From Thermoanaerobaculales bacterium (GTDB taxonomy: Bacteria > Acidobacteriota > Thermoanaerobaculia > Thermoanaerobaculales > Sulfomarinibacteraceae): a stretch of DNA of 35,127 nucleotides. Positions 8,813 through 19,135 of this stretch are shown here, in pieces (position 1 is the first letter of the stretch; the number at the start of each line of letters is the position of its first letter). The position numbers and the translations under genes are program-made. The notes under the pieces were generated by a model that saw only the letters and a list, made by a program, of their open reading frames with translations, did not search any database and was not told where the DNA came from. The stretch is taken from contig JALOLD010000033.1 in assembly GCA_025456145.1 (NCBI GenBank), positions 1 to 35,127 of the forward strand, in the 5' to 3' direction.

Positions 8813-9871
8813 ATGACCCTCACCAATCACAGCGTTCTCGAGACCCTGCACGAGATCAAGGCGCCGGGACGACCGCACAGCCTGGTCGAAGCGGGAGCGA
8901 TCCGCGATCTCGAGATCGACGGCGGGACGGTACGGCTCGTGCTCGCGGTCGAGGTCGCCGACCCGTCCGACATCGAGCGGCTGCGCGCCACGGTCGAGGG
9001 GGCGTTGCAGGGGATGGACGAGGTCGCCGAGGTCGAGCTCAGGATCCAACCGATGATGCCGATGGCGGCGGCGCCGCGGCCGCCCGCTCCCGAGCCCGAG
9101 ACCTGGGCCGACCGGATCCCCGGGGTCAGGCGGGTGGTCGCCGTGGCCTCGGGCAAGGGCGGCGTCGGCAAGTCGACGGTCGCCGCCAACCTGGCCCACG
9201 CCCTCGCCCTGGCCGGGCATTCGGTGGGGCTGCTCGACGCGGACATCTACGGTCCGTCTCAGCAGCTCATGATGGGCGCCACCGACGACCCGATGGGCGA
9301 CGAGGACGGCAAGATCTACCCGGTCGAGGCGCCGGGCGGCGTCAAGGTGATGTCCTTCGGCTTCCTCGTCGACGTCGACCAGCCGGTGATCTGGCGCGGC
9401 CCGATGCTCCAGAAGGCGCTCGAGCAGTTCTTCGGCGACGTCCACTGGGGCGAGCTCGACTATCTGATCGTCGACCTGCCGCCGGGGACCGGGGACGTCG
9501 CCCTGACCCTCTGCCAGAACGTGCCGCTGGCCGGCGTGGTGATCGTGACGACCCCCCAGGACGTCGCGCTGATCGACGCCCGCAAGGGGCTCAACATGTT
9601 CCGCAAGCTCGAGGCCCGGGTCCTCGGCATCGTCGAGAACATGGCCGGCTTCTGCTGCCCCGCCTGCGGTCACGTCGAGCACGTCTTCGGCTCGGGGGGC
9701 GGCGCCCGGACCGCCGAGGCCCTCGGCGTGCCGCTGCTCGGCTCGGTACCCCTCGACCCCGAGGTCGTCGTCGGCGGCGACTCGGGATCGCCGGTGGTGC
9801 TCGCGCGACCCGAGTCGGCCTCGGCGCGGGCGTTCGCCGAGATCGCCGAGCGGGTCGCCGCCGCGACCTGA
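8813..9871 (+). CDS. mrp: Mrp/ApbC/Nbp35-type iron-sulfur cluster carrier ATPase
   Basis: A P-loop ATPase that binds and transfers Fe-S clusters to apoproteins. The 352 residues show an N-terminal MIP18/DUF59-type domain (about 5-80), a short Pro-rich linker, and a ParA/MinD-like domain with the deviant Walker A GKGGVGKS (114-121), DADIYGPSQ, DLPPGTGDV and the cluster-binding pair C282-P-A-C285 (FCCPACGH). The start at ATG 8813 has a good AAGGAG site. The upstream in-frame region (from 8702) lies within the promoter and is not coding. No suf or isc genes are nearby, so it appears to stand alone. Confidence 0.93.
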   Translation: MTLTNHSVLETLHEIKAPGRPHSLVEAGAIRDLEIDGGTVRLVLAVEVADPSDIERLRATVEGALQGMDEVAEVELRIQPMMPMAAAPRPPAPEPETWADRIPGVRRVVAVASGKGGVGKSTVAANLAHALALAGHSVGLLDADIYGPSQQLMMGATDDPMGDEDGKIYPVEAPGGVKVMSFGFLVDVDQPVIWRGPMLQKALEQFFGDVHWGELDYLIVDLPPGTGDVALTLCQNVPLAGVVIVTTPQDVALIDARKGLNMFRKLEARVLGIVENMAGFCCPACGHVEHVFGSGGGARTAEALGVPLLGSVPLDPEVVVGGDSGSPVVLARPESASARAFAEIAERVAAAT

Positions 9872-9911
9872 CGACCGCCGGATCGGCGGCGTCGGCTGGC
9901 GACCTGCGGAC

Positions 9912-10664
9912 CTATCGCTTCTCGCTGAAGGTGACGTTGATACCGGTCGCGTTCTCGTTCCGGTTGACGACGATGACCACGGTCTTGCCCTCGCCCTCAT
10001 GCGAGCCGTTGATCATCGCCCCCTCGCCACCGTCGCCGGAGAAGGTCGTGAAGCTGACCTCGAAACCGGCCGTCTTGAGCTGGGTGCGGAAGAACTCGGA
10101 GACCTCGGCGACCGTGGCGTCGCTGGACGCCGAGTAGTTGCCCGATGCCATCTCGCTGGTCTGCATCGAGCCGCGAGCGGTCGGCTCGGTTCCCGGGTAG
10201 ACCGGGACCCAGCCGGGAAGGTCGCCCGAAGCGGCGTCCCCGGTGGTGAGCTTGAACCCCTCGCCGTCGCTCGACTCGATCGTGACCGCGCCGCTCTCCG
10301 CGTCGCTGACGTCGACGGTGACCTCCTCGCCGCCGGTGCTCCAGCTGAATCGGCCGGCCTCGACGTCCTCGAGATTGACGGTGATGATCTCGCCGGTCTT
10401 CTTGTTACGGATCGTCATCGTCCCGGCCTTCTCGTCGACCGACACCTCCTCGAGGTCGGGCGATGCCTTGACGATGAAGCGGGCGGCGGTGAGACCGGGG
10501 TTGTCCTCGAGGTCCTGGGCGAAGCTCTTGGCCTTTTGGGCCACGAAGTAACCGCCGACGCCCAGCGCGACGACGACGAACACCAAGATCACGCCACACC
10601 CGATCCCGACCCACGCCAACGGATGGAGACCCTTTTTCGCAGGCGCCTGCGTCGCGTCGCTCAT
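9912..10664 (-). CDS. Unknown single-span membrane-anchored protein
   Basis: A 250-residue protein: a short cytoplasmic N-terminus (MSDATQAPAKKGLHPLAW), one transmembrane helix (about 19-42, IGCGVILVFVVVALGVGGYFV), then an acidic, Ser/Gly/Asp-rich extracytoplasmic domain. That domain has repetitive beta-strand-like segments (AGTMTIRNKKTGEIITV, SGAVTIESSDGEGFKL) and a C-terminal part beginning WVPVYPGTE, which resembles domains in other uncharacterised membrane-linked proteins. GAGGAGG is well placed before ATG 10664. I do not recognise a named family. It is convergent with mrp (40-nt gap) and divergent from the CorC gene. Confidence 0.8.
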   Translation of the reverse strand: MSDATQAPAKKGLHPLAWVGIGCGVILVFVVVALGVGGYFVAQKAKSFAQDLEDNPGLTAARFIVKASPDLEEVSVDEKAGTMTIRNKKTGEIITVNLEDVEAGRFSWSTGGEEVTVDVSDAESGAVTIESSDGEGFKLTTGDAASGDLPGWVPVYPGTEPTARGSMQTSEMASGNYSASSDATVAEVSEFFRTQLKTAGFEVSFTTFSGDGGEGAMINGSHEGEGKTVVIVVNRNENATGINVTFSEKR

Positions 10665-10705
10665 TTCGACCTCCTCGCGGTGTGATGAACCGCTGCTGCT
10701 CGGCG

Positions 10706-10747
10706 AGAGCTTAGCACGGGGCGGCCGGGGGCCGCGTGCTACGATCT
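10706..10747. promoter_or_regulatory. Mirror-image divergent promoter pair
   Basis: Two 17-nt segments in inverted orientation, 10706-10722 (read on minus: GCCCCGTGCTAAGCTCT) and 10731-10747 (plus: GCCGCGTGCTACGATCT), match at 14 of 17 positions. Each contains a TAnnnT -10 box facing outward (TAAGCT on minus, TACGAT at 10740-10745 on plus). One would serve the unknown membrane protein, the other the CorC unit. The symmetry could also be an operator shared by both genes. Confidence 0.5.
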
Positions 10748-10753
10748 CCCCGG

Positions 10754-10804
10754 ATGGACGACGACCCGGAACCTGCGGCCGAGCGGACGATCCGTGGGCG
10801 CTGA
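10754..10804 (+). CDS. Possible 16-residue leader peptide ORF upstream of corC
   Basis: ATG at 10754 lies 8 nt after the TACGAT box, so it would sit at or close to the 5' end of the mRNA. It encodes MDDDPEPAAERTIRGR and stops at 10802-10804, 8 nt past the GTG start of the transporter, in another frame. This arrangement would allow translation-coupled re-initiation. It could equally be chance. Confidence 0.35.
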   Translation: MDDDPEPAAERTIRGR

Positions 10805-12056
10805 TCTGCTCTGGGTGGCGCTGTGCCTGATCGGCTCGGCCTTTTTCTCGGCGTCGGAGACCGCGCTGTCGTCGCTGCCGGTCACCCGGCTCGAGGCGTT
10901 GCGCCAGGCCAGCGGGCGGCTGACCCGGGCCGGCCTCGACCGTTGGGCGACCGCACCGCAGGAGCTGCTCATCACCATCCTGGTCGGCAACAACCTGGTC
11001 AACGTCCTCGCCTCGGCCCTGGCGACCCGGATCGCCTACCGGCTGACCGATCAGGGTGGTCTCGCCGTCGTCGTCGGCCTCATGACCCTGGTCATCCTGG
11101 TGTTCGGCGAGATCACCCCCAAGACGTTGGCCCAGCGCCACTCGGTCTTCATCTCGTCGAGGGTCGCTCCGGTTCTCTTCCTGCTCGACGTCGTCCTCCG
11201 GCCGGTCAACCGGGTGCTCGGTCTGCTCACCCGGCTGCTGTCCCGGGGCCGGCAGCCGGAGCTTCCGGTGACCGAGGCGGATCTCCTGTTCATGCTCCGT
11301 CTCGCCCACCGCCACGCCGAGCTGCCGCGCGACGCCCGGCTCATGATGGAGTCGGTGCTGCGGTTCCAGCGGGCGGTGGCGCGCGAGGTGATGGTGCCGC
11401 GCACCATGGTCGTGACGGTGTCGGTCGACTGGGACCTCGACCGGCTCAAGCTCTTCATCGCCTCGACCCCGCACAGCCGCTTTCCGGTGGTCGAGGAAGG
11501 CCCCGACGACATCGTCGGCGTGGTCCACGCGAAGCACCTCATGCACCTCGCCCCCGGGCTGCCGTGGCGCGACGTCGTCGTCCCGCCGCTCTTCGTCCCC
11601 GAGGGCCGCCGGCTGCCCGACCTGCTCCAGGACTTCCGCCGGGCCGGTCAGCACCTGGCGGTGGTCCTCGACGAGTACGGCGGGTTCTCCGGGATCGTCA
11701 CCCTCGAGGACGTGCTCGAGCTGGTGGTCGGCGAGATCGAGGACGAGTTCGACCGAGATCTCGACACCACCGTCATCCGGGACGGTGACGGCTGGATCGT
11801 CCCCGGCTACCTGTCGCTGCGCCGGCTCGAGGGGCTGGTCGAGCGGGCCATCGAGAAGCCCGAGGACGTCGAGTCGGTGGGGGGCCTGGTCGCCGATCTC
11901 CACACCGGCGACGTGACCCCCGGCGATGCGGTGGTCTGGGACCGCCTCGAGCTCAGGGTCGAGGCGGTCGAGGACGGCCGCGCGACCCGGGTTCGTGTGC
12001 GTCGGCTGCCGAGATTCGTCACTCCAGCCGGGTCAGCGCGGGGACCGGCTGCCTGA
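10794..12056 (+). CDS. CNNM/CorC (HlyC-type) transporter with CBS domains
   Basis: A 420-residue inner-membrane protein of the CorC/CNNM family, linked to Mg2+ or Co2+ efflux or homeostasis. N-terminal CNNM (DUF21) membrane domain (about 1-160) with the conserved SAFFSASETALSSL start, LVGNNLVNVLAS and VFGEITPKTLAQ. A CBS pair (about 195-320) follows, with VMVPRTMVV, SRFPVVEEGPDDIVGVVHAKHL and VVLDEYGGFSGIVTLEDVLE. The C-terminal CorC/HlyC domain (about 335-408) begins near WIVPGYLSLRRLE. The GTG at 10794 gives the family-typical N-terminus. The 3' end overlaps the convergent glycosyltransferase gene by 38 nt. Confidence 0.92.
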   Translation: MGADLLWVALCLIGSAFFSASETALSSLPVTRLEALRQASGRLTRAGLDRWATAPQELLITILVGNNLVNVLASALATRIAYRLTDQGGLAVVVGLMTLVILVFGEITPKTLAQRHSVFISSRVAPVLFLLDVVLRPVNRVLGLLTRLLSRGRQPELPVTEADLLFMLRLAHRHAELPRDARLMMESVLRFQRAVAREVMVPRTMVVTVSVDWDLDRLKLFIASTPHSRFPVVEEGPDDIVGVVHAKHLMHLAPGLPWRDVVVPPLFVPEGRRLPDLLQDFRRAGQHLAVVLDEYGGFSGIVTLEDVLELVVGEIEDEFDRDLDTTVIRDGDGWIVPGYLSLRRLEGLVERAIEKPEDVESVGGLVADLHTGDVTPGDAVVWDRLELRVEAVEDGRATRVRVRRLPRFVTPAGSARGPAA

Positions 12057-13500
12057 GATTCCGGCAGCGCAGGACGCGGAAGCTGCGGATGAGGCGGCCG
12101 TCGCGGTGGACCTCGATCGGCGGCTCCTCGACGACCTCGGCGAAGATCTCCTCGAGGGGCTCGTGGAACTCGCGGCGCCGGTCCCGGGCGACGAACAGCA
12201 GGTCTCGGCCGACCAGCTCGGAGGGCTCGTACCAGTAGAGCGAGGCCAGCCCGTGGCGGCCGCGGTTGACGTTGGCGAGCCGGGTCGGCAGCCTGCCCCC
12301 CGACAGGTAGGCGAGCAGGTGGGTGGTCGTGTAGCTCGAGGAGGCGACGAGCTCGCCGGGTCGCAGCCGGGCGTCGACGGCCTCGACGATCTCCGGGTAG
12401 CCGATGAGCTCGGCCGCGGCCGAGGTGCTGACCCTCTGCGGCCGACCCGCGTACGACCACTCGAGCTCGAGCAGCCGCTCGGGCAGGGCGACGACGGTCA
12501 GCCCGGCGGCGACGATCGCGAGCCCCAGGCCGATCCCGCCCGCCACGAGGGCGCGCCTTGCCCGGAAGGGCTCCACCGCGAGCAGGGCGACCGCGACGAC
12601 CACACCGGCGGTCCCCCAGTGCGGCGCCATCCGTGAGCCCAGCGAGAGCACGCCGAAGAAGAGGATCGGAGTGGCCGCCGCCACCGCCGCCACCCGCCGA
12701 CCCGGCTCCCCCCGGCGGCGGGCGCGGGCCCAGGCGATGACGAGCGCGATCGCGAGGGGCGGTGACAGCAGCACCAGGTTTCCGGCGATGAACTCGCCGA
12801 AAAACCGTAGAGTGAGGCTGGAGTCGTGGTGTCGGCCGACCAGCTGAAAGCGGATGTTGTCCCAGTCGTGCCGGGCCGCCCAGATCCAGACCGGCGAGGT
12901 CAGGACGAGCGCGAGCGCTGCGGCGAGATAGGGGGTCGGGCCCGAGAGGTGGCGCCGGCCCTGCCCCCAGTGGACGGCGGCGCCGATCGCCGCGAGGGCG
13001 AGCACCATGGTGAACTTGGCGAGGAAGCCGAGGCCGATCGCCAACGCGAAGCCCCACCAACCGCGCCGGTCGCCGTCGGCGACCGCCATCGCCGCCCAGG
13101 TCGCGAGGGTGTAGGCGGCGATCATGGCGATGTCGGTCGAGGCGTAGGCCGAGCCGAGGAAGGCGAGGGGTGTGCCGTGGAGGACGAGGTAGGCCAGGCC
13201 CGCGTCGCGCGCTCCGCCGCCGAGCCGGCGGACGATCCCGAGCAGACCGACCGCCAGGATCAGGCTGGCCAGGATCGCCGGCGCCCGGACCGCGAGGTTG
13301 GTCTCGCCGAGGAGGGCGCGGAACGGGATCATCGCCCAGATGACGAGGGGCGGCTGGTCGAAGTAGGCCCAGTCGGGGTGGCGCGAGCAGTCCCAGTAGT
13401 AGGCCTCGTCCCCCGACAGCGGCGCCCCGATCGCCAGCGCGACGTGCACCGCCGTCGTCGCGAGCAGCACCCACCCAAAGAACCGCTTCCCGTCCGCCAT
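12019..13500 (-). CDS. GT39-type (PMT/ArnT-like) membrane glycosyltransferase
   Basis: A 493-residue polytopic membrane protein of the dolichyl-phosphate-mannose mannosyltransferase superfamily (GT-C fold). The N-terminal helix is followed by the catalytic loop APLSGDEAYYWDCSRHPDWAYFDQPPLVIW, with the acidic DE pair and the DQPP motif. Around ten hydrophobic spans follow to about residue 350, and then a soluble C-terminal domain of about 140 residues. Such enzymes move sugars from polyprenyl-phosphate donors to protein or lipid in the periplasm. Acceptor and donor are unknown. The ATG at 13500 lies 10 nt after the glmM stop, so it is probably the last gene of the long minus-strand operon; the track frame extends upstream but only into glmM. 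Confidence 0.85.
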   Translation of the reverse strand: MADGKRFFGWVLLATTAVHVALAIGAPLSGDEAYYWDCSRHPDWAYFDQPPLVIWAMIPFRALLGETNLAVRAPAILASLILAVGLLGIVRRLGGGARDAGLAYLVLHGTPLAFLGSAYASTDIAMIAAYTLATWAAMAVADGDRRGWWGFALAIGLGFLAKFTMVLALAAIGAAVHWGQGRRHLSGPTPYLAAALALVLTSPVWIWAARHDWDNIRFQLVGRHHDSSLTLRFFGEFIAGNLVLLSPPLAIALVIAWARARRRGEPGRRVAAVAAATPILFFGVLSLGSRMAPHWGTAGVVVAVALLAVEPFRARRALVAGGIGLGLAIVAAGLTVVALPERLLELEWSYAGRPQRVSTSAAAELIGYPEIVEAVDARLRPGELVASSSYTTTHLLAYLSGGRLPTRLANVNRGRHGLASLYWYEPSELVGRDLLFVARDRRREFHEPLEEIFAEVVEEPPIEVHRDGRLIRSFRVLRCRNLRQPVPALTRLE

Positions 13501-13510
13501 CGCAGCTCCT

Positions 13511-14848
13511 CTACGGCTGACCGAGATCGGCGCGGACGGCGTCGGTGAGGCGCCCGGCGAGCTCCTGGATCTCCCCGGCGTCCTCGCCCTCGACCATGAC
13601 CCGGGCGAGCGGCTCGGTCCCCGAGTAGCGCAGCAGCACCCGGCCCCGGCCCTCGAGCCGTGCCTCGACCTCGGCGAGCTCGCGCGCGACCCGCGGCATC
13701 TCGTCGAACGGGCGCCGCTCGGCGACCGGCACGTTGAGCAGCAGCTGGGGCATCCGGACGAGATCGGAGAGCTCGGAGACCGGGCGCTCCAGATCGGCGG
13801 CGATCGCGAGCACATGGCTTCCGGTCAGCAGACCGTCGCCGGTCACCGAGTGGTGGGAGCAGATGACGTGCCCGGACTGCTCCCCGCCGAGCGCGATACC
13901 GTCGGCGGCCATCGCGAGCCAGACCGCCCGATCGCCTACCGCGCAGCGGGTCACCCGCATGCCGTCGGCGGCGAGGAACCGCTCGAGACCGAAGTTGCTC
14001 ATCACCGTCGCGACGACCCGGTCGCCGGGCAGCCGGCGCCGTTTCCTGAGATGGCGGGCCCAGGCGAGCAGGATGTCGTCGCCGTCGAGCACCCGACCAC
14101 GCTCGTCGACCAGGATCGCCCGGTCGGCGTCACCGTCGAGGGCGAGGCCGGCGTCGGCGCCCTCGGCGAGCACTCGCCCGACCAGCCGCTGCGGCGAGGT
14201 CGCACCGCAGCCGCGGTTGATGTTGAGGCCGTCGGGTCGGGCGGCGATCACGGTGACGCGCGCGCCGAGCCGGGCGAGCAGCTCGGGCCCGATCGCGGAG
14301 CCGGCGCCGTTGGCGCAGTCGAGCACGACGTGCAGCCCGCGGAGGGGCTCGGGACGCTCGTGGGACTCGACGAGGGTGGTCAGATAGCGCTCGGCGAGGC
14401 CGTGGTCGACGGCGGGCAGCGCGGCCGAGACCGCCGGCTCGACGGTGTCGACCAGGCGCTCGAGGCGGCGCTCGACCTCGTCGTCGATCTTCTCGCCGCC
14501 CGGCCCGAGCACCTTGATGCCGTTGTCGTCGGCCGGGTTGTGCGAGGCCGAGATGACGACTCCGGCGGCCCGATCCCCGCCACGCAGCAGCTGCGACACC
14601 GCCGGGGTCGGCAGGACGCCGCCCCAGGTCACCACGCCCCCGGCGCCGCGAAAGGCCGTGGCGAACCAGGAGGCCAGCGTCTCGGTCGAGGCGCGGGTGT
14701 CGCCGGCGAGGAGGATCTCGGGTCTTCGACCGGCGGCGCGGAGCTCCTCGGCGAGGGCGGCGCCGAGCCGGCCTACCGTGGCCTCGTCGAGCGGCCACTC
14801 GAGAGCCCGCCCCCGGATGCCGTCGGTGCCGAACAGCCGCTCGGTCAT
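13511..14848 (-). CDS. glmM: Phosphoglucosamine mutase
   Basis: Converts glucosamine-6-phosphate to glucosamine-1-phosphate for UDP-GlcNAc, peptidoglycan and lipid A synthesis. The 445 residues match the family. Start motif LFGTDGIRG (5-13). The phosphorylated serine is S102 in ISASHNP, the same number as the E. coli enzyme. The Mg2+ loop is D238-G-D-A-D-R243. GGEQSGH is the sugar-binding loop, and the phosphate-binding loop is R407-YSGTEP. The ATG at 14848 overlaps the ybbR stop by 4 nt. Together with cdaA and ybbR this forms the widely conserved cdaA-cdaR-glmM module. Confidence 0.97.
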   Translation of the reverse strand: MTERLFGTDGIRGRALEWPLDEATVGRLGAALAEELRAAGRRPEILLAGDTRASTETLASWFATAFRGAGGVVTWGGVLPTPAVSQLLRGGDRAAGVVISASHNPADDNGIKVLGPGGEKIDDEVERRLERLVDTVEPAVSAALPAVDHGLAERYLTTLVESHERPEPLRGLHVVLDCANGAGSAIGPELLARLGARVTVIAARPDGLNINRGCGATSPQRLVGRVLAEGADAGLALDGDADRAILVDERGRVLDGDDILLAWARHLRKRRRLPGDRVVATVMSNFGLERFLAADGMRVTRCAVGDRAVWLAMAADGIALGGEQSGHVICSHHSVTGDGLLTGSHVLAIAADLERPVSELSDLVRMPQLLLNVPVAERRPFDEMPRVARELAEVEARLEGRGRVLLRYSGTEPLARVMVEGEDAGEIQELAGRLTDAVRADLGQP

Positions 14849-15525
14849 CGGTTCTCCGCCGCCTCGTCGCTCGAGCCGGCGTCGGCCGGCACGACATCGA
14901 CCACGACGATGATCGGCACGACCGTCAACGACCGGAGCAACGGGTCGGGCAGACGCGGCAGCACCGTCGCCTCGACCGGGCCGGCGGCGCCCTCGACCGA
15001 GATCGGGGTGGTCTCGACCGTGCTCAAGGCGCCGACCCGGCTCTGCGGGCCCTGGACGTTGACCTGGATCGGCGAGATCCGGACGGCGCCGATCTCGAAC
15101 CCCGGCGCCGGCACCCCTTCGACGAGGGGTTTGAGCGGGACGTTGTTGGTGACCAGCCGCTCGAGCTCGAGGGTGATCGAGGACGGCTCGATGCTCACGA
15201 CCTCGATGTCCGACGGCAAGGGGATGCCGGCCGCGTCGATCGAGTACTCGGTCGTGCCCGGGCGGGCGCCGGCGAGGTCGAGGTAGACCTCGAGATCGGC
15301 GGTCGCCTCGAGGCTCTTGCTCAGCGGACCGCGGATCTGCAGCGAGATCGTATCCGGGACGCTCGACATGAGTACCAGCTCGCGCGGCATGTTGACCAGG
15401 GTCAGCGCGGCCTTGACGCCGCGGACCGAGATGTTCTGGTCCTGCTGCCCGGCCAGCCCGTACCACAGGAGAATCGCCGTGACCAGGGCGACGACGAACT
15501 GCAGCGGGTAGCGCGGGCGGAGCAT
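14845..15525 (-). CDS. ybbR: YbbR-domain protein (CdaR), regulator of diadenylate cyclase
   Basis: A 226-residue protein with one N-terminal membrane anchor (about 6-26, PLQFVVALVTAILLWYGLAG) and an extracytoplasmic region that fits about two YbbR-type beta repeats (for example SVRGVKAALTLVNMPRELVL and NNVPLKPLVEGVPAPGFEI). In Firmicutes the homologue CdaR binds CdaA and tunes c-di-AMP production. Here it sits directly between cdaA (1-nt overlap, TGATG) and glmM (4-nt overlap), so the same role is likely. It is shorter than Firmicute CdaR, which has more repeats. Confidence 0.9.
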   Translation of the reverse strand: MLRPRYPLQFVVALVTAILLWYGLAGQQDQNISVRGVKAALTLVNMPRELVLMSSVPDTISLQIRGPLSKSLEATADLEVYLDLAGARPGTTEYSIDAAGIPLPSDIEVVSIEPSSITLELERLVTNNVPLKPLVEGVPAPGFEIGAVRISPIQVNVQGPQSRVGALSTVETTPISVEGAAGPVEATVLPRLPDPLLRSLTVVPIIVVVDVVPADAGSSDEAAENR

Positions 15526-16334
15526 CAGGTCCTACCGTTGTCCTGCGCGCCGAGCTCGAGCACGTGCTCGGCCAGCGCGTTGCGCAGGGTCGTCTCGTCG
15601 AGCGGCCGCAGCAGCTGCTCCTCGACCGAGAGCGAGATGGTGCCGGTTTCCTCCGACACGACGATCACCAGCGCATCGGTCTCCTCGGTCAGACCGAGCG
15701 CGGCCCGGTGACGCGTGCCGAGCTCGCTCGACAGACGGTGCCGGGTGGTCAGAGGCAGGAAGCACGAAGCGGCGACCACCGTGCTGCCGCGCAGGACGAC
15801 CGCACCGTCGTGCAGCGGCGTTCCGGGGATGAAGATGTTGAGCATCAGGTCGTAGGAGAAGCGGGCGTCGAGCGGGATCCCGGTGTCGGCGTAGGCCGCG
15901 AGGTTGTCCCGGCGTTCGACGGCGATGAGGGCGCCGATCCTCTTCGAGGCGAGCGCCTGCACCGCCAGTGCGAGCTCGTTGAGCGGGACGGTGCGATCGG
16001 CGGCCTGGCCGCTGCGCCAGCGCAGCAGGGTGCGAGAGCCGAAGGCCGCGAGCATGCTGCGGATCTCGCGCTGGAACAGCACGATGATCGCGACCGGTAG
16101 GAAGGCGAGGAGGTTGCCGAGGATGGTCGACAGCGTGATCAGGCCGAGGGCGCGGGAGACGACGTAGAGCCCCCCGATGATCAGGATGCCCCAGAGCATC
16201 TGCATCGCCCGGGTGCCGCGAAGCAGCACAAGAAGTGCGTACACGAGGACGGTCACGAGCAGCACGTCGACGACGTCGGCCAGGCTCACGGTGAGGGTGG
16301 TGAGCTCGCGGACGAGGTCGAAGAGCCAGGTCAT
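15525..16334 (-). CDS. cdaA: Diadenylate cyclase (c-di-AMP synthase)
   Basis: Makes cyclic di-AMP from two ATP. The 269 residues show three N-terminal membrane helices (about 20-38, 44-63 and 74-88) and a DisA_N/DAC catalytic domain from about residue 100. The catalytic motifs are D176-G-A in LHDGAVVLRG and R208-H-R210 in GTRHRAALG, both intact. The start at ATG 16334 overlaps the folP stop by 4 nt (TGA/ATG). The upstream in-frame stretch is inside folP. Full motif conservation implies the organism uses c-di-AMP signalling. Confidence 0.96.
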   Translation of the reverse strand: MTWLFDLVRELTTLTVSLADVVDVLLVTVLVYALLVLLRGTRAMQMLWGILIIGGLYVVSRALGLITLSTILGNLLAFLPVAIIVLFQREIRSMLAAFGSRTLLRWRSGQAADRTVPLNELALAVQALASKRIGALIAVERRDNLAAYADTGIPLDARFSYDLMLNIFIPGTPLHDGAVVLRGSTVVAASCFLPLTTRHRLSSELGTRHRAALGLTEETDALVIVVSEETGTISLSVEEQLLRPLDETTLRNALAEHVLELGAQDNGRT

Positions 16335-17193
16335 GCCGCCGCTCCGCCGAGGAGCCGGGCGATCGTCAGAAATTGGAGCGCGGCGCCCGGTTCGTGGACG
16401 CGCACGACGACGCGGTCGAAACCGATCGCCGGGATCAGCGAGGCCAGCGTCCCGCCGAGCCGGTCGTCGACCGGCGCGCCGGCGAGCCGCCCGATGAAGG
16501 ACTTGCGGGAAGGTCCGACGACCACCGGGTAACCGATCGCGGCGAGATCGGGCAGGGCGGCGAGCAGGGCGAGGTTGCCCCGGTCGTCCTTGCCGAAGCC
16601 GATGCCCGGGTCGATCCACACCCTCGAGGCTGGGATCCCGGCCGCGACCGCCGCGGCGGCGCGCTCGCGGAGGGCGCCGTGGACCTCGGCCACGACGTCG
16701 TCATAATGTGTGTCGAGCTGCATCGTCGCGGGCGTCCCGCGGCGGTGCATGAGCACCACCGCGGCGCCGCGCGAGGCGATCAGCTCGAGCATGCCCGGCT
16801 CGGCGCCGGCGCTGACATCGTTGACCACATCGGCGCCGGCGTCGATGGCGGCCTGGGCGACCGCGATCTTGGTCGTGTCGACCGAGAGGACCGCGTCGGG
16901 GTGTCGGTGGCGGAGGCCGGCGATCACCGGCAGGATCCGGCGCCGCTCCTCGTCGGCGCCGACCACCGCCGCTCCGGGCCGGGTCGACTCGCCCCCGATG
17001 TCGAGGATCGCGGCGCCGGCGGCGAGCTGACGCTCGCCCTCGGCGATCGCATCGTCGGGTTTCGCGAAACGGCCGCCGTCCGAGAACGAGTCGGGGGTGA
17101 CGTTGACGATGCCCATCACGACCGGTCGGCCGCCCCTCCACAAGCTGTCGACCCGGGGGACGGCCGCGTCCGTGCGATGACTGGGAGGGCTCG

Positions 17194-17197
<4 letters not shown>
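16331..17197 (-). CDS. folP: Dihydropteroate synthase
   Basis: Condenses p-aminobenzoate with dihydropterin pyrophosphate in folate synthesis. The 288 residues contain the two family signatures: N32[10 protein letters not shown] with the pyrophosphate-binding Asn, and [11 protein letters not shown]. Also present are DVVNDVSAG, the GPSRKSFIG loop with the substrate-binding lysine, and a C-terminal R266-V-H268. Overlaps with ftsH upstream and cdaA downstream are 4 nt each, so expression is coupled. Confidence 0.96.
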
Positions 17198-19083
<1,886 letters not shown>

Positions 19084-19135
19084 GATCGGGTGTCCTTCCG
19101 CCGCAACCGACCACGGCTGGGCGCTAGGGAGAACT

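Noticed and set aside
9875..9889. Hairpin CCGCCG-GAT-CGGCGG as terminator between mrp and the unknown membrane protein
   Set aside because: Only 6 bp and no T-run; such GC palindromes are common by chance in this genome, so I did not list it as a terminator.
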